From Marinobacter daepoensis DSM 16072 (GTDB taxonomy: Bacteria; Pseudomonadota; Gammaproteobacteria; Pseudomonadales; Oleiphilaceae): 64,000 nucleotides of DNA. The notes under the pieces were generated by a model. The model saw only the letters and a list, made by a program, of their open reading frames with translations, was not told the DNA's origin and ran no database searches. This document shows positions 1 to 9,480 of the stretch, one piece after another. Location of the stretch: NCBI RefSeq assembly GCF_000421165.1, contig NZ_ATWI01000009.1:310001-374000 (forward strand), given 5' to 3'. Every line of letters starts with the position of its first letter. Position 1 is the first letter of the stretch. A program made the translations under genes and the position numbers.

Positions 1-422
1 TGGAAGCCACCCTGGACTTCCCTGGTACTCGCCTGAGAGCGAGCTACGGCTATATGGATCAGGATACCCGTTACACGGGAGGGCCGATTCTCAACCGCGA
101 CGGCACTATTAACGAGAATGAACAACGTTACCAGACCGAACTTCTTGAGCGTTTATCCGTTCGTCACTCGGGGAGTCTCGCCGTTATTCAGGATCTGCCA
201 TTAGGCCTTAAGTGGTCCGGCGCCTTCTATTGGGCCGATGAGTTTAAGACCCATTTCGAACGATTTGATACCCGGCTTGTCAAACAGGTTGTGCAGCCAA
301 GATACACTGCAGAGCTTGCATTTACGATGCAACACTACCTCAACCGGGATCCTGAACTAAGCTCAGACAATAACATCAAAGACGCAAATCAGTTTTTCGT
401 AGAAGCCGGCATTCGCTTCTGA
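1..422 (+). CDS. TonB-dependent receptor, C-terminal part (5' end outside window)
   Basis: An open frame enters from the left edge (first full codon at base 3) and stops at 420-422. About 139 residues are visible. They show the alternating hydrophobic/polar pattern and the long charged loops of outer-membrane beta-strands, and the protein ends in an amphipathic strand with terminal Phe (AGIRF), the usual C-terminal signal for outer-membrane barrel insertion. This fits the last strands of a TonB-dependent receptor, which imports siderophores or other large solutes with energy from TonB. A binding-protein gene and a hybrid kinase follow on the same strand, suggesting one uptake/sensing unit. 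The substrate cannot be told and the plug domain is not visible. Confidence 0.7.
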   Translation, partial: EATLDFPGTRLRASYGYMDQDTRYTGGPILNRDGTINENEQRYQTELLERLSVRHSGSLAVIQDLPLGLKWSGAFYWADEFKTHFERFDTRLVKQVVQPRYTAELAFTMQHYLNRDPELSSDNNIKDANQFFVEAGIRF

Positions 423-443
423 CGCAGGGAACAAACACCATCA

Positions 444-1442
444 ATGGAATGGACCAGTTGTCCGATTATGTATAAGGGGTTCCGCCAGCATGAAAAGCGG
501 ATAAGCCGCTCCTCGTTCCTGGCCAGACACGGTTTTTGGCTGTTGTTCTTGCTGTTCACCGCCCCGTTGGCTGACCACTCTCAGGCAGCAGCCCCGCCCG
601 TCGCCTACATTGCCGGTTCCGGAAACACCGCCCTTGATCACCATGTGACACAACTCCTGGAACAGCAGCTGGGAAACACTGCGACGTTAAAACCGCTGGC
701 CGACAACGATCTGGCCTCAATCCGAAAAACACCAGTGATTACCATCGGCCCGACGGCATTTTCACGCGTTCGCCAGGCGAACCGGGAGATACCGGTTCTG
801 GCATTACTGGTCGCAAGAAAATTCATCCAAAGCTATATCGAACGATCTCCGGGCCGCATCTCGGCGGTTTATTACGACGTGCCGCTACTACGCCAGGCCC
901 TGACGGGTAAAGCCATTCTCCCTCAGGCTAACCGGGTGGCCATGCTCGCAACGACAGAGAGCGCAGAGCTCTACGAGCCGCTCATCGACCAGCTCAAAGG
1001 CTATGATCTGGATGCCAAGGTGTTCATCGCTGATACCGAGGACCAACTGATACCAACACTGATCCGCGCCCTTAGCTACGGGGATTTCCTGCTTGCCGGG
1101 CCGGACGACACCATTTATAACCCCAGAAATATCAAACACATCCTTTTAACGGCCTACCGGCGTAACCGGATACTGATCGGCCCAAGCCAGGCCTACGTCA
1201 AAGCCGGGGCCCTTGCGTCCAGCTACGCTCCGTTTTCCTCGATGGCAAAAGAGGCAGGTGGTCTGTTGCTGGCGTACCTGAGTACCGGGAATTTTCCATC
1301 CCCGGTTTACCCTGACGAATACCGGATTGAAGTTAATCAACAAGTTGCCCGGTCTCTCAATATTCCATTACCCGCGCGTGAATGGATCGCCCAATCGGTA
1401 CAGAACATGATCAATATCGACGATCCGGAGGCAGGCCCGTGA
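444..1442 (+). CDS. ABC-type periplasmic substrate-binding protein (ABC_sub_bind family)
   Basis: About 332 residues. A hydrophobic segment near residues 30-48, followed by AAAPP, looks like a signal peptide, so the product should be periplasmic. The body has the two-lobe layout of the ABC_sub_bind family (VAYIAGSG at the start, VAMLATTES at the lobe switch, a late LLAYLSTGNFPSPVYPDEY stretch). The family resembles LuxP/sugar-binding proteins and often lies beside signalling kinases rather than permeases. Here no permease follows and the stop overlaps the start of the hybrid kinase, so a role as sensory ligand-binding partner of that kinase is plausible (inference). The start is uncertain: the next in-frame ATG (468) also lacks a clear ribosome-binding site, and the N-terminus before the signal peptide is unusually long. 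Confidence 0.7.
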   Translation: MEWTSCPIMYKGFRQHEKRISRSSFLARHGFWLLFLLFTAPLADHSQAAAPPVAYIAGSGNTALDHHVTQLLEQQLGNTATLKPLADNDLASIRKTPVITIGPTAFSRVRQANREIPVLALLVARKFIQSYIERSPGRISAVYYDVPLLRQALTGKAILPQANRVAMLATTESAELYEPLIDQLKGYDLDAKVFIADTEDQLIPTLIRALSYGDFLLAGPDDTIYNPRNIKHILLTAYRRNRILIGPSQAYVKAGALASSYAPFSSMAKEAGGLLLAYLSTGNFPSPVYPDEYRIEVNQQVARSLNIPLPAREWIAQSVQNMINIDDPEAGP

Positions 1443-3400
1443 GCAGCTCTGTCAGCCTTCCCCGCATGTCACTATCACGCCGGCTCCTGTTATTAGGTGC
1501 CCTGCCCGCAGTGGTCATTTTTGCCGCCCTGATGGTGTTCTTTACCTCGGCCCGTCTGGACGATGCGCGCCGGGATCTTGCCCAGAGCTCCCAGATGCTG
1601 GCAGACAGCCTGGCACCAGCACTGGAATATGCCGTGGTGTCCGGTAACACGCTCGCACTGGAACAGATACTCAGGCAGTCCCTGAAACACAGCAAAGCCG
1701 AGTGGATTCGGGTAACCGATGTGGCTGGGGAGGAGCTGGGTTTCGTCAGTCATGACGGGGCATCTTCAAGAGCATTGAGCCCGGCATTTGATGTCTATAG
1801 AACAGAAATCCTTCAGGAGCCGCTCGAGATCGGCTCAGAGAGCATGGCTGACTGGTTCACCGTCGGCTGGGGACTCAGCTCCGGGGCTCTGCGGGTGGGT
1901 ACCGTTGAAGTCGGGGTCAGCCAGAACGTCCTTGAAGCGCGACAACAAGACATCCTCTGGTCATCCATTACGGTTGGCGTGGCGTTGCTGCTGTTCACGT
2001 TATTGCTGGTCAATCATTTCCTGAATAACGTCCTTCAACCCATGCGGCAACTCTCCAGCCGGGTCGGCCGGCTGATTATCGGTGACTACGAGGCACAGCC
2101 GGTCGCAACAAAAGGCAGCACTCGTGAGATCGCTGAAATTCAACAACAACTGAATGAACTTGCCGAACACCTTGAAGCGCTTCGGTCAGCCCGGGACCAG
2201 ACTCTGGCCGTTTCCGAAACGGCCCGGGAAAAAGCAGAGTATGCCAGCCAGGCTAAATCAGAATTTCTGGCAACAATGAGTCATGAGCTGCGGACCCCAT
2301 TAAACGGCGTACTCGGTATGCTCGACCTTGTCCGGGCGGAGCCCCTGACCAGGCGCCAGCATGACTATCTCACCACTGCGCAGCAATCCACCGAGGACCT
2401 GCTTACTGTGATCTCAGACATTCTGGATTATGCCCGGATGGACAGTGGCAACCATATACTCGAAAAACAGGCTTTTGATCTTCGCGCCCTGTTCTCCAAC
2501 TGCGTGGCGTCGTACCGCCACGCAGCAGTGCAGCAAGGGCTTGTTCTAGAAGCTCAGTTTCTCGGAGACTGGCCTTCACGCCCTCTGGTCGTGGGTGATG
2601 CACCACGGGTCCGACAGGTTCTTGCCGGCTTAATCGACAACTCGCTGAAATTCACCACAGAGGGTTTTATCACCATCCGGATGAACTGGTTGGATCTTGA
2701 TAAGCAGTCGGCTCTGGTTCAATGTGTCGTGACGGATTCTGGCACCGGCATTCCCGCAGAGCGACTGCAGAGCGTTTTCAATAGTTTTGAGCAGGTAGAC
2801 AGCGGGGATAATCGGGCCCACAGCGGCACAGGGCTCGGGCTATCCCTGGTCCAGCGCCTGGTTGAGCTGATGGGCGGGCATGTACACGTGGATTCCGACA
2901 TAGGCCAGGGCTCATCGTTCCGGTTTGAGCTGCCGTTCGAGTTAGCCCACCAGGAGCCACCAGCACCCGGTGCTATAGAACCGACATCAGGGGCCGCCCG
3001 GGCATTGGTGGTTGAAGATAACCTGGTGAACCAAAAAGTAACCGAAGCCCTGTTGCGCAAAATCGGCTTCCAAACCGACGTAGTGCCCTGTGGCTCGGAG
3101 GCGGTTAACCGACTGAAGAAGGAGCAACAGGGATACGACGTTATCCTGATGGATTGTCAGATGCCGGTGATGGACGGTTACGAGGCTACCCGCATGATTC
3201 GCGAGTGGGAATTAGGCAACGGCCAGAACAGCATCCCGATCATCGCCTTGACGGCCGATGTCTCTGCTGAAACCGAACATGCCTGCAAGGCCGCAGGCAT
3301 GAACGACTACCTCACCAAACCCATACGCAAGGACACGCTCACCGAAGTGCTGTCCCGATGGGTTCAGATGACCCTCAGAGAAAACGCCAGGGAAAGTTAG
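1439..3400 (+). CDS. Hybrid sensor histidine kinase/response regulator
   Basis: 653 residues from a GTG start preceded by GGAGG (1426-1430); the start overlaps the upstream stop (GTGA). Order of parts: a TM helix at about residues 12-37, a periplasmic sensor region of about 130 residues, a second TM helix near 175-195, a HAMP-like linker, a HisKA domain with phospho-acceptor H282 (SHELRTPLNG), a HATPase_c domain (N-box DNSLKFT, then DSGTGIP and GTGLGLSLV), and a C-terminal receiver with phospho-acceptor D572 (ILMDCQMPVMDG) and the switch lysine in YLTKP. There is no HPt domain, so phosphate should pass to a separate HPt protein or output regulator. Architecture resembles BarA/LuxQ-type hybrids. 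The upstream periplasmic binding protein is the likely sensory partner. Confidence 0.9.
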   Translation: MSSSVSLPRMSLSRRLLLLGALPAVVIFAALMVFFTSARLDDARRDLAQSSQMLADSLAPALEYAVVSGNTLALEQILRQSLKHSKAEWIRVTDVAGEELGFVSHDGASSRALSPAFDVYRTEILQEPLEIGSESMADWFTVGWGLSSGALRVGTVEVGVSQNVLEARQQDILWSSITVGVALLLFTLLLVNHFLNNVLQPMRQLSSRVGRLIIGDYEAQPVATKGSTREIAEIQQQLNELAEHLEALRSARDQTLAVSETAREKAEYASQAKSEFLATMSHELRTPLNGVLGMLDLVRAEPLTRRQHDYLTTAQQSTEDLLTVISDILDYARMDSGNHILEKQAFDLRALFSNCVASYRHAAVQQGLVLEAQFLGDWPSRPLVVGDAPRVRQVLAGLIDNSLKFTTEGFITIRMNWLDLDKQSALVQCVVTDSGTGIPAERLQSVFNSFEQVDSGDNRAHSGTGLGLSLVQRLVELMGGHVHVDSDIGQGSSFRFELPFELAHQEPPAPGAIEPTSGAARALVVEDNLVNQKVTEALLRKIGFQTDVVPCGSEAVNRLKKEQQGYDVILMDCQMPVMDGYEATRMIREWELGNGQNSIPIIALTADVSAETEHACKAAGMNDYLTKPIRKDTLTEVLSRWVQMTLRENARES

Positions 3401-3415
3401 CCCTGGCATAGCGCT

Positions 3416-4777
3416 TCAGGCAACCGGCTCCCGCATCGTGACAAACTCTTCAGCCGAGGTTGGGTGAATACCCATTGTGGCATCAAACTGCGCCTTGGTT
3501 GCCCCTGCCTTGATGGCCACCGCCAGGCCTTGAATAATCTCACCCGCATCAGGGCCAACCATGTGGGCTCCCAGCACTTGATCGGACGCGTCATCCACAA
3601 TGAGCTTCATCAGGCATCTTTCATCCCGGCCACTCAGGGTGTATTTCATCGGTCGGAATTCGGACCGGTAAACGCGCAGCGTGTGCCCCGCCTGGCGCGC
3701 TTCTTCTTCAGTCAGGCCCACCGTTCCGATGTTTGGCTGACAGAAGACTGCTGTGGGGATGGCACTGTAGTCCATCTCCCCTTGCCCATCACCAAACAGC
3801 CGCCGGGACAGCACCATGGCCTGGGCCAGCGCTACCGGGGTCAGTTGAGGTGTCCCGATGACATCACCAAGCGCCGTGATTGACGGCACCGCCGTCTGAA
3901 AATGATCGTCTACCCGGACATGGCCTGAGGCGTTGATCTCAACCCCAAGTTCTTCCAGCCCCAGCCCATCCACCAAAGCCCGGCGCCCTGTGGCTGCCAT
4001 CACCAGCCCGGTCTCAAGGCTGGAACCATCATTCAGGTTAACCTGATAATGGGCATTGAGCTGCTCGACAGACTCAATCGTCACATTAAACCGAAGGTCC
4101 ACGCCTTTCTTGCGCATCTCCTGCTCGGTAAACGCCCGCACGTCTTCGTCAAACCCTCTCAGAAAACGCTCTCCCCGGTACAAAAGCGTGGTTTCAACCC
4201 CGAGCCCTGCCAATATGCCGGCAAACTCAACCGCAATGTACCCGCCACCCCAGACGACCGCGTGCCTGGGCAGCTGGGGAAGGTAAAACATCTCGTTGGA
4301 GGTTAGCAGGAGTTCCTTGCCGGGAATATCCGGCACCACCGGCCAGCTGCCGGTCGCAACGGTTATGTGTGCCGCTGAATAAGTCTTGTCCCCTACGACA
4401 ACGGTCTGAGGGTCTCGGATGCTGGCCGTCCCCTCAATGATGGTGACCCCGGCATTTTCCAACAAACGACCGTAGATGCCATTCAGGCGTTCGATTTCGG
4501 CATTTTTGTTGGCCACCAGTGTCGGCCAGTCGAACGTAACGTCATCGGTCGGCACCGACCAGCCATATCCCTCTGCATCCTCAAGCTCATCCCTGACATG
4601 CGCCCCGTAAACAAACAGTTTTTTCGGGACACACCCTACGTTAACGCAGGTTCCGCCCAGATAGCGGGACTCGACCACCGCTACCCGTGCACCACGCTGT
4701 GCAGACATCCGTGCCAGCCGCACACCGCCGGAACCGGCGCCAATGACAATCAGATCAAAATCATGGCTCTCAGACAC
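3416..4777 (-). CDS. gor: Glutathione-disulfide reductase
   Basis: 453 residues. NADPH-dependent FAD enzyme that reduces oxidised glutathione in the cytoplasm. It has the N-terminal dinucleotide fold ([12 protein letters not shown]), the redox disulfide GGTCVNVGC (C44/C49), a second Rossmann motif for NADPH ([13 protein letters not shown]), the FAD motif ALGDV and the C-terminal [10 protein letters not shown] segment carrying the catalytic His-Glu pair. A basic residue after the second Rossmann motif ([10 protein letters not shown]) fits NADPH and glutathione reductase rather than lipoamide dehydrogenase. I chose the GTG at 4777 because AGGAG lies five bases upstream; a longer TTG/ATG version would overlap the stop of the acetyltransferase gene and lacks such a site. 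It is last in the minus-strand run that begins with gspE. Confidence 0.92.
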   Translation of the reverse strand: MSESHDFDLIVIGAGSGGVRLARMSAQRGARVAVVESRYLGGTCVNVGCVPKKLFVYGAHVRDELEDAEGYGWSVPTDDVTFDWPTLVANKNAEIERLNGIYGRLLENAGVTIIEGTASIRDPQTVVVGDKTYSAAHITVATGSWPVVPDIPGKELLLTSNEMFYLPQLPRHAVVWGGGYIAVEFAGILAGLGVETTLLYRGERFLRGFDEDVRAFTEQEMRKKGVDLRFNVTIESVEQLNAHYQVNLNDGSSLETGLVMAATGRRALVDGLGLEELGVEINASGHVRVDDHFQTAVPSITALGDVIGTPQLTPVALAQAMVLSRRLFGDGQGEMDYSAIPTAVFCQPNIGTVGLTEEEARQAGHTLRVYRSEFRPMKYTLSGRDERCLMKLIVDDASDQVLGAHMVGPDAGEIIQGLAVAIKAGATKAQFDATMGIHPTSAEEFVTMREPVA

Positions 4778-4794
4778 AGTATCTCCTGTTAACA

Positions 4795-5466
4795 TCAAAA
4801 TGACTGTTTCGCGGGCTCCCGTGCCTGACGTTCGGCAGGGATCACATCGCGGAATAAAACATGATCCTCGAAATCGCCCAGACGAATCTTGCCGAGGCTT
4901 CGGAACCCTTCTGATTGGTAGAACGGCAGATATCGGCTGTTTCCGGTATCCAGTACCAGACCATGGCCTCTGGGGTTATCTTCACAAAGTCGTTCTACCG
5001 CCTGCAGTATCATCCGACCATACCCCTTATGCTGATACTTGGGGTTGACGCCCATCAAAGGCAACTGATGGGCCTGGCGCTGTGGCAAAAGTTCCCGGAT
5101 TTTCTGATGATATTCCAGATAACGCCGGGTTGACGAAAAGCCAGCGGTCAACACCATCCGTACCCGCCACCCGAACTGGTCCGCGAGGTTTATCCTGAGT
5201 TCCGGCTCACCAAGAAACGCGACCGCCACCAGAGTGTCATCAATCATCACGCCGACCGCTTCCTGATTGAGCTCCAGATAAAGGTCGATCAATTCCCGGA
5301 TCGTCGCCCTTACTCGCTGGTTATAGCCTGGTTTACGATGATCAAAAAGGTACTGAAAGGTGGGGTCTTCGCGGTACGCATGGAACAGGACCGACTGCGC
5401 TTCATTTCTTGCGGTCTCATCCAGGCGAACCAGCACTGCCCCGGCATTATTGTTGTTTTCTGCCAT
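4795..5466 (-). CDS. GNAT-family N-acetyltransferase
   Basis: 223 residues. The acetyl-CoA-binding motif of the Gcn5-related family is visible ([21 protein letters not shown], in two pieces: QHKGYG binds the pyrophosphate), followed by the [17 protein letters not shown] segment typical of motif B. The N-terminal half has a long helical region with DQFGWRVRM. The substrate cannot be predicted. The ATG at 5466 is preferred to an upstream in-frame start because AGAGAGG precedes it at the right distance. The stop lies 17 bases before gor, so the two are probably co-transcribed behind gspM. Confidence 0.85.
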   Translation of the reverse strand: MAENNNNAGAVLVRLDETARNEAQSVLFHAYREDPTFQYLFDHRKPGYNQRVRATIRELIDLYLELNQEAVGVMIDDTLVAVAFLGEPELRINLADQFGWRVRMVLTAGFSSTRRYLEYHQKIRELLPQRQAHQLPLMGVNPKYQHKGYGRMILQAVERLCEDNPRGHGLVLDTGNSRYLPFYQSEGFRSLGKIRLGDFEDHVLFRDVIPAERQAREPAKQSF

Positions 5467-5504
5467 GGTGTTGCCTCTCTTTACCGATAAGTTCACACCC
5501 CGGG

Positions 5505-6035
5505 TCAGATTGTCAGAGTGAGCCTGACCGATACCTGACCGGGCTCATTGCCTCTATCCAATGCCGCCTGGTCGATCATCACGCCATGATTGCCATTAAG
5601 GCGCTCTAGCCACGACGCAACATCAGCATAGCCGGCGTTCTCAAGCCACACCCGGATAGCGCTATCCCCGCTGGGCTCGAAACGTTGCAACGAGAGGCCA
5701 GCTTCTCCTGCGGAGCGAGTGACCAGCGCCATCAGTGCGCGCCCGTCTTCCGGTTTGTCTGCCGCAGAAGACGACGCTGCGTTACCGCCCCCCCCCAGTT
5801 GCTCGATGGAGGCCTGATTCGCCTGCATCCAGGCCACAAGCTCACCGGCATTCTCGCGACTCGCGGTCGCCCGGTCATGAAACTGCGTAACGGGCCGCCA
5901 GATCAATAAATAAATCAGCGCCAGCAGCAAAGCGAGACTGAGCACCGTAAGCGCCTGACGATCTCGAGTGGGGAGCTGGTCGTACCGTGCAATCAGCTTG
6001 CCGACGGCTGGCTGGTCTTTGATGCGTGACCACAT
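5505..6035 (-). CDS. gspM: Type II secretion system inner-membrane protein GspM
   Basis: 176 residues with a short basic cytoplasmic N-terminus (RDRQAL), one TM helix (about residues 28-46, LSLALLLALIYLLIWRPV) and a periplasmic ferredoxin-like domain. GspM stabilises GspL and connects the inner-membrane platform to the secretion ATPase. The WRPV motif right after the TM helix is typical of the family. It starts four bases after the gspL stop, in the order gspK-gspL-gspM seen in other type II clusters. A glycine/serine-rich linker sits mid-protein (LGGGGNAASSSA). Confidence 0.9.
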   Translation of the reverse strand: MWSRIKDQPAVGKLIARYDQLPTRDRQALTVLSLALLLALIYLLIWRPVTQFHDRATASRENAGELVAWMQANQASIEQLGGGGNAASSSAADKPEDGRALMALVTRSAGEAGLSLQRFEPSGDSAIRVWLENAGYADVASWLERLNGNHGVMIDQAALDRGNEPGQVSVRLTLTI

Positions 6036-6039
6036 GACA

Positions 6040-7347
6040 TTATCCTCCTGAAACCGTCAAACGACCGCGAGCGCCACTGGATTCATTGACGACGGATCCT
6101 ATCTGCGCCTGTAAACCTGCGTTGCTCAGGCCGTTGCGCAAGCGACTTAAACGATCATAGCTGTCAGCCCGGATATCCACCACCAGCTCACCCCGGCTTC
6201 GGCTGTAGTTAATCGAATTAAACGTGACAGCGCCGGGGTTCTGCAAACGCCCATACTGATCCCCGGTGTATTTCATCAGGGTAATGAAATCAACCTCAGG
6301 CCCCTGTGATCCCGCCATACGAAGCTGCCCTTCAATGACCCGCCGGACGTTCCCCGCGTGAGTGCGACGGTCTGACGGGAAAGCCTTCCGGTAAATCGTC
6401 ATTGCCTGGGCCTCAAGCTGGTCGGCCTGTTTCTGCTGGTATACCCCCATGCCAATTTCCAGCCCCATCTGGATCACAAACCAGAGCGATGCAACGGCAA
6501 TCAGCGGCTTCCAGGGTTTCAGCGGACTGCTCCCTTCCCGTTTGGGTGAAAACGGGCCCTGACACAGGTTGATGGGTTCACACAGATGCTGATAGTGCGA
6601 CCAGGCCAGCAATTCGATGGCCGAAAACTCCAGTGGTTTTTTCTCAAGTCGCATATGCCCGGTGCTGCCAGCCAGTTCACTGACCAGAGCCTCGCTGGAT
6701 TCCAGTTCTGTTTCAGAGCCATACAGTGTCACCGGAATCTCTGCCACAACCTCATCAGATGAGGGCGCGGCCAGAGTTACGGCCAGCATCGGCAGATTGC
6801 TGGCCTGCATTCTCAGCCACTCACCGCGCTGGCTTCGCAGTATGGCGAAGTCACCATCGAGGCAGATCGCCCAAGCCGACTCACCCACCGGTAACAGCGC
6901 CGCATCCGGGTAGATCGCCTCCAGCTGCGTGTGGTACCAGCCATCAAAAAGTTCACGCCAATGGGCCATCTGCTCCCGGTCGATACCGGCAACCAGATAC
7001 CCGTCCGGCGTGTGAGGCCCCAGAGCCAGATGCACCGAATCAATATCCTGAGCAACCTGTTCTTCTACCGCATACGGCAATGCCTGCTGAATGAAACGGT
7101 TCTGTCTGGCAGGAATGTCAGCGACACAGAAGACCGCCTCATCACCAGGCACCAAGCCAATCAGAAGTACTTTTTCCAGTGCATTCTGTGCCAGGGTCTG
7201 TTCGATGTTTTCCCTGGTATCGGCCTCGCCTCGTGCCTGGGCATCGCCACCGGCATCCTGAAGCACCCAGCTGAACAGCTGGGTATCGGGGCTCTGGTCC
7301 GGGGCCATGTACGGGGGCACGGGCCGGACAAAAAGGCGGTAAGACAT
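6040..7347 (-). CDS. gspL: Type II secretion system protein GspL
   Basis: 435 residues. The N-terminal two-thirds is the cytoplasmic actin-like domain that binds the GspE ATPase (LIGLVPGDEAVF, QALPYAVEEQVAQDID are characteristic). One TM helix lies near residues 280-300 (PLIAVASLWFVIQMGLEIG), then a periplasmic ferredoxin-like domain ending in LRNGLSNAGLQAQIGSV. GspL recruits GspE to the inner-membrane platform with GspM and GspF. Spacing of two bases to gspK and four to gspM implies one transcript. Confidence 0.93.
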   Translation of the reverse strand: MSYRLFVRPVPPYMAPDQSPDTQLFSWVLQDAGGDAQARGEADTRENIEQTLAQNALEKVLLIGLVPGDEAVFCVADIPARQNRFIQQALPYAVEEQVAQDIDSVHLALGPHTPDGYLVAGIDREQMAHWRELFDGWYHTQLEAIYPDAALLPVGESAWAICLDGDFAILRSQRGEWLRMQASNLPMLAVTLAAPSSDEVVAEIPVTLYGSETELESSEALVSELAGSTGHMRLEKKPLEFSAIELLAWSHYQHLCEPINLCQGPFSPKREGSSPLKPWKPLIAVASLWFVIQMGLEIGMGVYQQKQADQLEAQAMTIYRKAFPSDRRTHAGNVRRVIEGQLRMAGSQGPEVDFITLMKYTGDQYGRLQNPGAVTFNSINYSRSRGELVVDIRADSYDRLSRLRNGLSNAGLQAQIGSVVNESSGARGRLTVSGG

Positions 7348-7349
7348 GG

Positions 7350-8348
7350 TTATCCTTCTGAGAAAGTGTAGGGTTCCTTGGTGATGCGATTTTTCTGTCC
7401 GGTATCCCTGTGAACCGTCCGGACCTCGCCTTCCGGGTTTCTATACACGGTGCTAACCATATTGACGACACGATTATCGTAGGTAATCCGTGAAACAACT
7501 TCAAAAAAACGGGTCTGCAGCGTTAATCCCTTGGTCTTCATGCCCGATGCAGCAAACTCCGGCATGGCCAGAAAGTCCTGAAGGTTCTCAAACCGCTCTT
7601 CTTCCCTCTTGGCAATCAAAGACTCGGCCTGGGCTTCGTTCAGCTCATCGTGAAGGCTCATCAGTACCGGTACGGAGGCGGTGTTTACATTGATGCCTAC
7701 GCCAGAAACCGGCAAAGCAACCAGATGTGGCCTCAAGGCTACATAAATTTCTTCCGTCATGCCCTCAATCAGGCGCAGTTCCGTGATCGAGACAAAGGGT
7801 TGATTGCCGGTACGGTAAGGAGGGTCCGCCATAAGGTACTGTCCATCCTCTGCGCCATAGGCACTGATGGTCTGGTCATCTGCGTCCATCCAGTCAATCA
7901 ACGGATCCACGGTCAACCCGGTGATACCCAGAGCTCGGAACAGACGAGTGAGGCGGTCTTTCGTCAGCGGGTCAACTTCTCCGGAGGTGGTTACCAGATC
8001 ATTGAGATTGATCCTCCCTCCCAGGTCATCAATCTGGACTTCCGCTACACCGTTGTCATCAAGGGGCAGAATGGCAGCATGCATGGCCCAGAACTCGTCC
8101 GGGCTATCAACCATGAGGCTGTTTTCCTTATCCTCCTCATAGTCACGGACCAGAATCCGCTTCGCGAATTCCTCAGCACCCAGTGCGATACTCTGCCCCT
8201 GTTGCTGGGCCAGATAATGCCCTGCCTTGAAGACCCTGAGGCTTTGCTGTCGGGTCATACCCGTGGCCATTAACACCACCAGCGCCATGGCCAGCAACAC
8301 CATGATCAGGGCCACTCCCCGTTGTCTTTCAGCGGCCAGGGACATCAT
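7350..8348 (-). CDS. gspK: Type II secretion system minor pseudopilin GspK
   Basis: 332 residues. The prepilin leader and hydrophobic helix are at the N-terminus (RQRGVALIMVLLAMALVVLM). As is diagnostic for GspK, the residue at +5 of the mature protein is not glutamate (VALIMVL). A large domain follows with LGGRINLNDLV and LIDWMDADD, which fits GspK capping the pseudopilus tip with GspI and GspJ. ATGATG overlaps the gspJ stop; either ATG could be used. Confidence 0.93.
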   Translation of the reverse strand: MMSLAAERQRGVALIMVLLAMALVVLMATGMTRQQSLRVFKAGHYLAQQQGQSIALGAEEFAKRILVRDYEEDKENSLMVDSPDEFWAMHAAILPLDDNGVAEVQIDDLGGRINLNDLVTTSGEVDPLTKDRLTRLFRALGITGLTVDPLIDWMDADDQTISAYGAEDGQYLMADPPYRTGNQPFVSITELRLIEGMTEEIYVALRPHLVALPVSGVGINVNTASVPVLMSLHDELNEAQAESLIAKREEERFENLQDFLAMPEFAASGMKTKGLTLQTRFFEVVSRITYDNRVVNMVSTVYRNPEGEVRTVHRDTGQKNRITKEPYTFSEG

Positions 8349-9103
8349 TCCCGGGCACTCCCTGCACCGGACCGATCACCAGATTCATCAGGCTCTTCGT
8401 CTGATTCATCCCCGGATTCCTGTTGCCGATTGATGATGGCCTGGGCCTGTGAGGTTTCGAAATCCGGCAGACTGAAGGTTCGAGTCATCTCCCCGAAGCG
8501 TTCATGTTCAAGCGTAACTTCAATCCCCCTGGGCAATGCAATGTCAGGCCGGGCACCCGGCATTAGCTGCGCCATAACGTTTTCGCCGGGCCACTCTTCC
8601 TGCCACTTGCCTTCCCGATCCAGAAACCGGACTTCAAATTCCAGCACGCTGTCCAGTAACAGGATGTCAATGCTCTCATCCTCCTGACCCTGATCAACCA
8701 CGGGCCAGTACCGGCGACGCAACTCGGTGCCGGTAAACTCCCAGCCCACACGTTGTAAGCCACTGCGCCTCAGTCCGAGTGGGTTGCGCCACCCCTGCCG
8801 AGTGAGCATCAAAACAAAGGCGTCATCCCGGGTTGTCAGCGAAGGAGAGAAATCGCCATACACGTCGCGGGCTGGCCGGTTAACCAATTGTGTGATGTCA
8901 CGCTCCAGCAGCAGCATGGTTTTCTGCAAGCCATCGAAGTCCTCTGCCACCTGATCAACCCGGTCCCGGGAATTCATGACACTGCTTATAACCTGCCATA
9001 CGCCAAGCCCGATCACCGAGGTGATGGTCACGGCGATCAACACCTCCATCAACGTAAAGCCCCGCTCTTCCGGAAAAGCCCCCCCGAATCTGGCAGCGCT
9101 CAT
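8345..9103 (-). CDS. gspJ: Type II secretion system minor pseudopilin GspJ
   Basis: 252 residues. The type IV prepilin-like cleavage site ERGFTLMEVLIAVTIT has the usual Gly(-1)/Phe(+1) and Glu(+5). The family-typical LLLERDITQLVNRPARD and the RRYWPV...LLLDSVLEFEVRFLD region follow. The C-terminus is very acidic and serine-rich (ESGDESDEEPDESGD), longer than in most GspJ proteins. It overlaps gspI by one base (TGATG) and gspK by four, so translation is coupled. Role: tip complex of the pseudopilus. Confidence 0.93.
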   Translation of the reverse strand: MSAARFGGAFPEERGFTLMEVLIAVTITSVIGLGVWQVISSVMNSRDRVDQVAEDFDGLQKTMLLLERDITQLVNRPARDVYGDFSPSLTTRDDAFVLMLTRQGWRNPLGLRRSGLQRVGWEFTGTELRRRYWPVVDQGQEDESIDILLLDSVLEFEVRFLDREGKWQEEWPGENVMAQLMPGARPDIALPRGIEVTLEHERFGEMTRTFSLPDFETSQAQAIINRQQESGDESDEEPDESGDRSGAGSARE

Positions 9104-9480
9104 CAGGTTTCTCCCAGAAATGCGGAGAGGGTGTGAACCGTGTAGGGCTCGGAATGTGTTTCGGTGTGCTTTGCGACGGACACTTCCACCCGGCGCATCG
9201 TGGGTTCAGCCGTAGCTTTTACCGCCGTGGTTACTCGCCAGCGAAAGTTGCCGAAGTCGACATCCTCTGAGTTCTCCGAAACCCCGGGAAGCCCATCCTG
9301 AAGGCGAAGTTCGTTGATCCGGTTATCCGCCACCCAGCCCGCCAGGGATTTGTCCCGTGTCCGCTCGAAGCTGGTGATGTAGTTGCCTCCGACCTCTGCC
9401 GCGGCCGTTGCAATCAGCCCGAACACCAGCAGCGCGACCAGCACTTCAATCAGCGTAAATCCCCGTGCACGAGTGATCAT
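9103..9480 (-). CDS. gspI: Type II secretion system minor pseudopilin GspI
   Basis: 125 residues from the ATG that overlaps the gspH stop as ATGA. A longer frame begins at 9510 but would place ten extra residues before the short basic leader. The prepilin motif is ARGFTLIEVLVALLVF. The short extracellular part with WVADNRINELRLQ matches the GspI signature (A-N-N/D-R-I-N-E-L region). GspI nucleates the GspI-GspJ-GspK tip. Confidence 0.93.
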   Translation of the reverse strand: MITRARGFTLIEVLVALLVFGLIATAAAEVGGNYITSFERTRDKSLAGWVADNRINELRLQDGLPGVSENSEDVDFGNFRWRVTTAVKATAEPTMRRVEVSVAKHTETHSEPYTVHTLSAFLGET

